From contig JAUSGV010000053.1 of NCBI GenBank assembly GCA_030648675.1, positions 1 to 5,555 on the forward strand: DNA of 5,555 nucleotides. Direction: 5' to 3'. The stretch comes from Dehalococcoidales bacterium. GTDB taxonomy: Bacteria; Chloroflexota; Dehalococcoidia; Dehalococcoidales; UBA2162. A program made the translations under genes and the position numbers. The number at the start of each line of letters is the position of its first letter. The first letter of the stretch is position 1. Positions 5,211 through 5,555 of this stretch are shown piece after piece. The notes under the pieces are model-generated. The model saw only the letters and a program-made list of their open reading frames with translations, had not been told where the DNA came from and did no database searches.

Positions 5211-5555
5211 TTATTTTCGATTTTTACGACAATTAGCACAATAACCTGTCAGTCTGACTTCGCTGCCAACGATGTCAAAATTTTTCGCATCGGGCACATT
5301 CACTTTTACCATTAGAGCCAGCGGGTACTTGAACTCGATAATCTTACCGCAGCCGAGACAGAGCAGGTGGCAGTGTTCGCCGGCAGGTTTCGTCTCATAG
5401 TGGTGATGCGTCTCATCGAAGTGTACCTCCTCCACCAACCCCAGTCCCTTGAGCGTCTGTAGAGTACGATATACTGTCGACAAGCTGATATGCGGCTGTT
5501 TCTCACGTGCGAGCCGGTAGACTTCATCCGCGTCGGGATGTCCTTTTTCCCGGCG
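5211..5555 (-). CDS. Fur-family metalloregulator, N-terminus outside window
   Basis: The last 114 residues of a DNA-binding ferric-uptake-regulator family repressor; about 25-30 N-terminal residues lie beyond the window. The frame is open to the edge, so the TTG at 5481-5483 is internal. Visible are the winged-helix segment HPDADEVYRLAREKQ followed by ISLSTVYRTLQTL, the recognition-helix region of Fur proteins, then the metal-site stretch THHHYETKPAGEHCHLLC with its histidines. The two structural zinc pairs are CLGC (visible residues 66-69) and CANC (106-109). It ends KNRK then TAA. The protein senses a metal or oxidant and represses target genes. Its position, 69 bases before the FTR1 gene on the same strand, argues for iron sensing (Fur) over zinc (Zur) or peroxide (PerR), but the sequence does not settle this. 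A T-run follows the stop directly but no GC-rich hairpin precedes it, so co-transcription with the iron genes is possible. Confidence 0.92.
   Translation of the reverse strand, partial: RREKGHPDADEVYRLAREKQPHISLSTVYRTLQTLKGLGLVEEVHFDETHHHYETKPAGEHCHLLCLGCGKIIEFKYPLALMVKVNVPDAKNFDIVGSEVRLTGYCANCRKNRK

Noticed and set aside
5481..5483. TTG as the start codon of the Fur-family gene
   Set aside because: The frame upstream encodes canonical Fur sequence up to the window edge, so the true start lies outside.

Overview
The window is bacterial chromosomal DNA of intermediate GC with tightly packed genes. It holds the 3' end of a respiratory complex I gene on the plus strand and, facing it, a minus-strand iron-transport gene cluster headed by a Fur-family regulator. 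Sequence alone does not fix the phylum. The nuoN tail, the FTR1/DUF2318 cassette and the dispersed hairpin repeats would fit anaerobic environmental lineages such as Chloroflexota, Desulfobacterota or Bacillota, but that is a weak inference.

Layout: positions 1-254 are the C-terminal part of NuoN. Positions 255-709 carry no convincing intact gene. This stretch separates the convergent 3' ends of nuoN and the iron cluster, and holds phased AAATCC repeats, two repeat units with conserved ends and different hairpin centres, a larger inverted repeat, and a possible decayed coding remnant. The minus-strand cluster then reads, in transcription order: Fur-family repressor (5555 to 5211, N-terminus outside the window); a fusion of an FTR1 iron permease with a DUF2318 (FtrD-like) cysteine-rich domain (5141 to 3846); an intact FtsX/MacB-type permease (3840 to 2548); a second permease of the same family (2543 to 1413); and a LolD/MacB-type ATPase (1411 to 710). 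From the FTR1 gene onward the gaps are only 1-5 bases, so these four genes are almost certainly one operon. A 69-base gap after fur contains a good dyad that may be the operator.

Function: the order resembles the FTR1-P19 iron-uptake locus of Campylobacter (Cj1658-Cj1663: FTR1, P19, DUF2318 protein, two FtsX-like permeases, ATPase). Here FTR1 and the DUF2318 domain are one polypeptide, and no P19 gene lies between the genes shown. The likely model is FTR1 moving iron across the cytoplasmic membrane, with the DUF2318 domain and the ABC complex supporting it from the outer face, all under iron control by Fur.

The most notable observation is that the second permease is interrupted by a single in-frame TAG (2100-2102) with no frameshift. 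It aligns, gap-free, with an arginine of the intact paralogue next door. Either the gene is a very young pseudogene, or the base is an error, or the codon is read through. TAG also terminates two of the neighbouring genes, and the FTR1 gene ends in three consecutive TAG codons.
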